Assembly: GCF_032854445.1 (NCBI RefSeq)
Contig: NC_088301.1
Span: forward strand, 50,277,116-50,341,115
Direction of reading: 5' to 3'
From: Liolophura sinensis
Taxonomy: Eukaryota; Mollusca; Polyplacophora; Chitonida; Chitonidae
Length of the DNA: 64,000 bases
Each line of letters starts with the position of its first letter. Position 1 is the stretch's first letter. Positions 61,901 through 64,000 of this stretch are shown piece by piece. The notes beneath the pieces are model-generated. The model searched no databases. It was not told where the DNA came from and saw nothing but the letters and a program-made list of their open reading frames with translations. Made by a program: the position numbers and the translations under genes.

Positions 61901-63269
61901 GGCAGATGCATTGTACCCTTTTGGTTGAAAAAAAAGGTACAAACATTCTGTATCTTCTATAATTTATAATGATAGAGCGGCTGTGCTGCATGATTTGTCT
62001 CTTGTGAAAACGATTTGCATGTTAAGGCAATTCTATAAATGAAATTTTACTTGCGTTTTATTTTTTAATCCTTTGTGTTATAGATGGCTCGTTCAACTTT
62101 CCCACATGGAATATTATTGGAATAGTGGGTGGAATCGTTGTATTTGTTCTTGTTGTGATTTTCATCATCTACCGTGCCAAAAAACAAGCACGCGCGGCTG
62201 GTGTGGGATGCGGATCTCCCGTTTATCCTAGTAAGTCCTACTCAATCCTAGTTATTCCTGCGGGACTGGTGCATGCAAACGAATGTCTTACTCAGACATG
62301 CAGATATGCATCATGGTCGGTTTATACTAGGAAATACAATCAGCTTCTTTTTAACTTTTAGCGCTTCCTATTTTTCCCCAAGTAGATCGAGCGAATTTAC
62401 AACTACATGCATGTCCATGATTGTACTGTACATGCATGTGGTCTTGCATTTATACAGATCAAATGTACTGACCATGTGAGATGTAAACGGATCGCAGGTG
62501 TGAGTGGTCCCATGGTGAAATCAGTCCAAATTGGCATTAGCGCCTTGACTACAAACAAAGCCGCGATATACATTATCTTTAAGGCGAAATAGTTTTGCAC
62601 ACTACAGAGTATCTTAGTAACGTCTAGAGTTGAGAGTCTGTTTTTAGAGAGGAGTGATGATCTAAAGCCTAGCACGTTAACATATAATTGTGGATATGTG
62701 TGTGAGATAACTTGAGTCCTTCTTGGCGCAATGGCCTTTAGTCTGAGTACATACACTGTTAGTTGAGGAGGCATGATATCCAAATCCAATATTCCTCCAC
62801 TAAAAGTCAGTGTACTCGGATTAGTCAACCTTGACACTGCATAATCATGACCGTTTATAGGAATTTAATGACGATCTGGGCAGCTAACCGTAAACACAAA
62901 AATAGAATGATATTTCCGCAGTATGTTCCAGTGGCTGAATATGGTATATTTACTTATTGACGCGTTAACATCAAAGCTTTTAATTACACTGCATGGTTCT
63001 ATAAAACGTTTACATTGTGTTTCATTTGTGTTCTGTTTTCAGCTGTGTCATACAACAATACGAATACCACAGGGGCACCTGCTGGAGTCTACCCCGTTGC
63101 ACCATACACCCCTAAGCCTTATCAGCCACAGGATACGGCTGGTGTCTACCCTCCTCCGTACGGCTTCCAGCCACAGGAGGTACCATCGGGATACCCACCT
63201 CCTCCCAGCGATCCGCCTCCGCCATATTATCCTCCATACCACTCCACAAAAACAAACACCCCAACTTAA
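58995..63269 (+). CDS. Tandem paralogue C: signal peptide, ectodomain, one TM, PPxY-rich tail
   Basis: Family not recognised. Exons 58995-59061, 60319-60554, 61489-61624, 62084-62230 and 63043-63269 join in frame to 270 residues. Signal peptide about 1-20 (ALALASMWGMLNAET). The ectodomain has C29 and C60 in the shared pattern (N-L-C-G ... N-N-W-P-V-G-E-L-S-C), then LYYWFTRFHV and a third cysteine, C99, not seen in A or B. A helix at about 157-176 (IIGIVGGIVVFVLVVIFII) is followed by YRAKKQAR. The tail (about 196-270) is rich in Pro and Tyr, with two related AGVYP modules and PPPY at 232-235 and 254-257, the PPxY motif bound by WW domains such as those of NEDD4-type ligases. Intron phases are 1, 0, 1, 1. 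A role as a cell-surface protein with an adaptor-binding tail is inferred. Confidence 0.85.
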
Positions 63270-63808
63270 CGCCACAAACGATGAGGGAGTCGCAGGCTGC
63301 TCGTTACAGTACAAGTGTTGCTCATTAATACCTGGAAAATACCATACAGTTTAATGTGTACTTGCATCGTTTTATTTGCATCGTGCCTTTTGGCAAATGT
63401 ACTGAGCCAAACTACACCCTTTATATCATTAGATGAATAGCCAGGCTTTTATTTTACGTAGTTCAACACATTATCTCTTGCTGGTAAGTATTTTGTTACA
63501 ATCTGGAAATTCCACTTTCCATCGTGGCCACAAATTGACTATGACGCCAACCATATGAACCAATGCCTGAACAAAAATAGAAATTCACTGTAAAGTATGA
63601 AATCCAGTACTCCAGCATATCGAACAAGTTAATTATCATAGACTGTAAAAACAGGTGTGGTGTTATTTTACTGTAAAGTATACAGGTAGATTGGTGTACT
63701 GTGCATTTTCACTGCACGGCTCCTTTCTGACTAAATTTACAGCGAGGTATTGTACAAATTCAACACAGCGATATGTTCTATCACAGGTGTTGCAAAGGTC
63801 TAAACACC

Positions 63809-63814
63809 AATAAA
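63809..63814 (+). terminator. Candidate polyadenylation signal of paralogue C
   Basis: AATAAA 540 bases after the stop codon. Confidence 0.45.
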
Positions 63815-64000
63815 ATATACACCTGTATTTTGTAAAGTTATAGCTAAAATGATTTTCTGTAATTCCATGGTATATCAATATTGCACACCTGCAACAGGTA
63901 CTTGGATTTGTTGATCTACTTCATTTGTCTTTGTAAATGATTCACATCATTTTTGTTTTCTTTTATAACAAAATATTGTATATATAAATATAAAAAATTA

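Noticed and set aside
62923..63354. 143-codon frame over the last exon of paralogue C, and the minus-strand 63048-63314 frame
   Set aside because: Shadows of the proline-rich exon in other frames; only the frame in phase with the upstream exons gives the PPxY tail.

Overview
The window is eukaryotic nuclear DNA: AT-rich, with short exons, GT-AG introns, tRNA-derived SINEs, many small inverted-repeat elements and satellite DNA. The SINE tail (the '...ataagtgaaatattttgag...gtaaaacacc...caaataaataaata' type) and the protein sequences suggest a lophotrochozoan animal, most likely a mollusc. That assignment rests on my recollection of such repeats and was not searched. No rRNA, functional tRNA, CRISPR array, viral ORF or reverse-transcriptase ORF was recognised.

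Minus strand, about 22.5 kb down to 2.7 kb: one complete SLC26-family anion transporter. I could join 18 exons by hand. They splice in frame to 784 codons plus a stop, with the permease core, the SLSRSL anion-site motif and a STAS domain. The last six residues come from a distant exon and form a possible PDZ ligand. The true 5' end is unsettled. Two upstream exons (27.3 kb and 37.4-37.5 kb) are phase-compatible extensions.

Middle, about 22.6-41.9 kb: no firmly supported gene. It holds SINEs, several palindromic elements (26.5, 32.1 and 39.1 kb), a very long inverted repeat at 33.2-33.8 kb, TA microsatellites and a CpG-rich patch at 37.4-37.65 kb.

Plus strand, about 42.0-63.8 kb: three tandem paralogues of a small secretory-pathway protein family that I do not recognise. 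Each has a signal peptide, a compact two-cysteine beta-rich ectodomain with a shared W-x-x-G-K/E-x-S-C core, and the same intron phases (1, 0, 1). The three end differently: copy A has a transmembrane helix and a short basic tail; copy B has only a C-terminal hydrophobic segment, as in GPI-anchored proteins; copy C has a transmembrane helix and a proline/tyrosine-rich cytoplasmic tail with PPxY motifs. Copy A appears to use a GC-AG intron. Copies A and B are separated by a 1.4-kb minisatellite of about 30-bp units, and MITE-like elements lie in and around the cluster. This array is the best candidate for an undescribed system: a locally expanded set of cell-surface proteins sharing an ectodomain but differing in membrane attachment and signalling tail.
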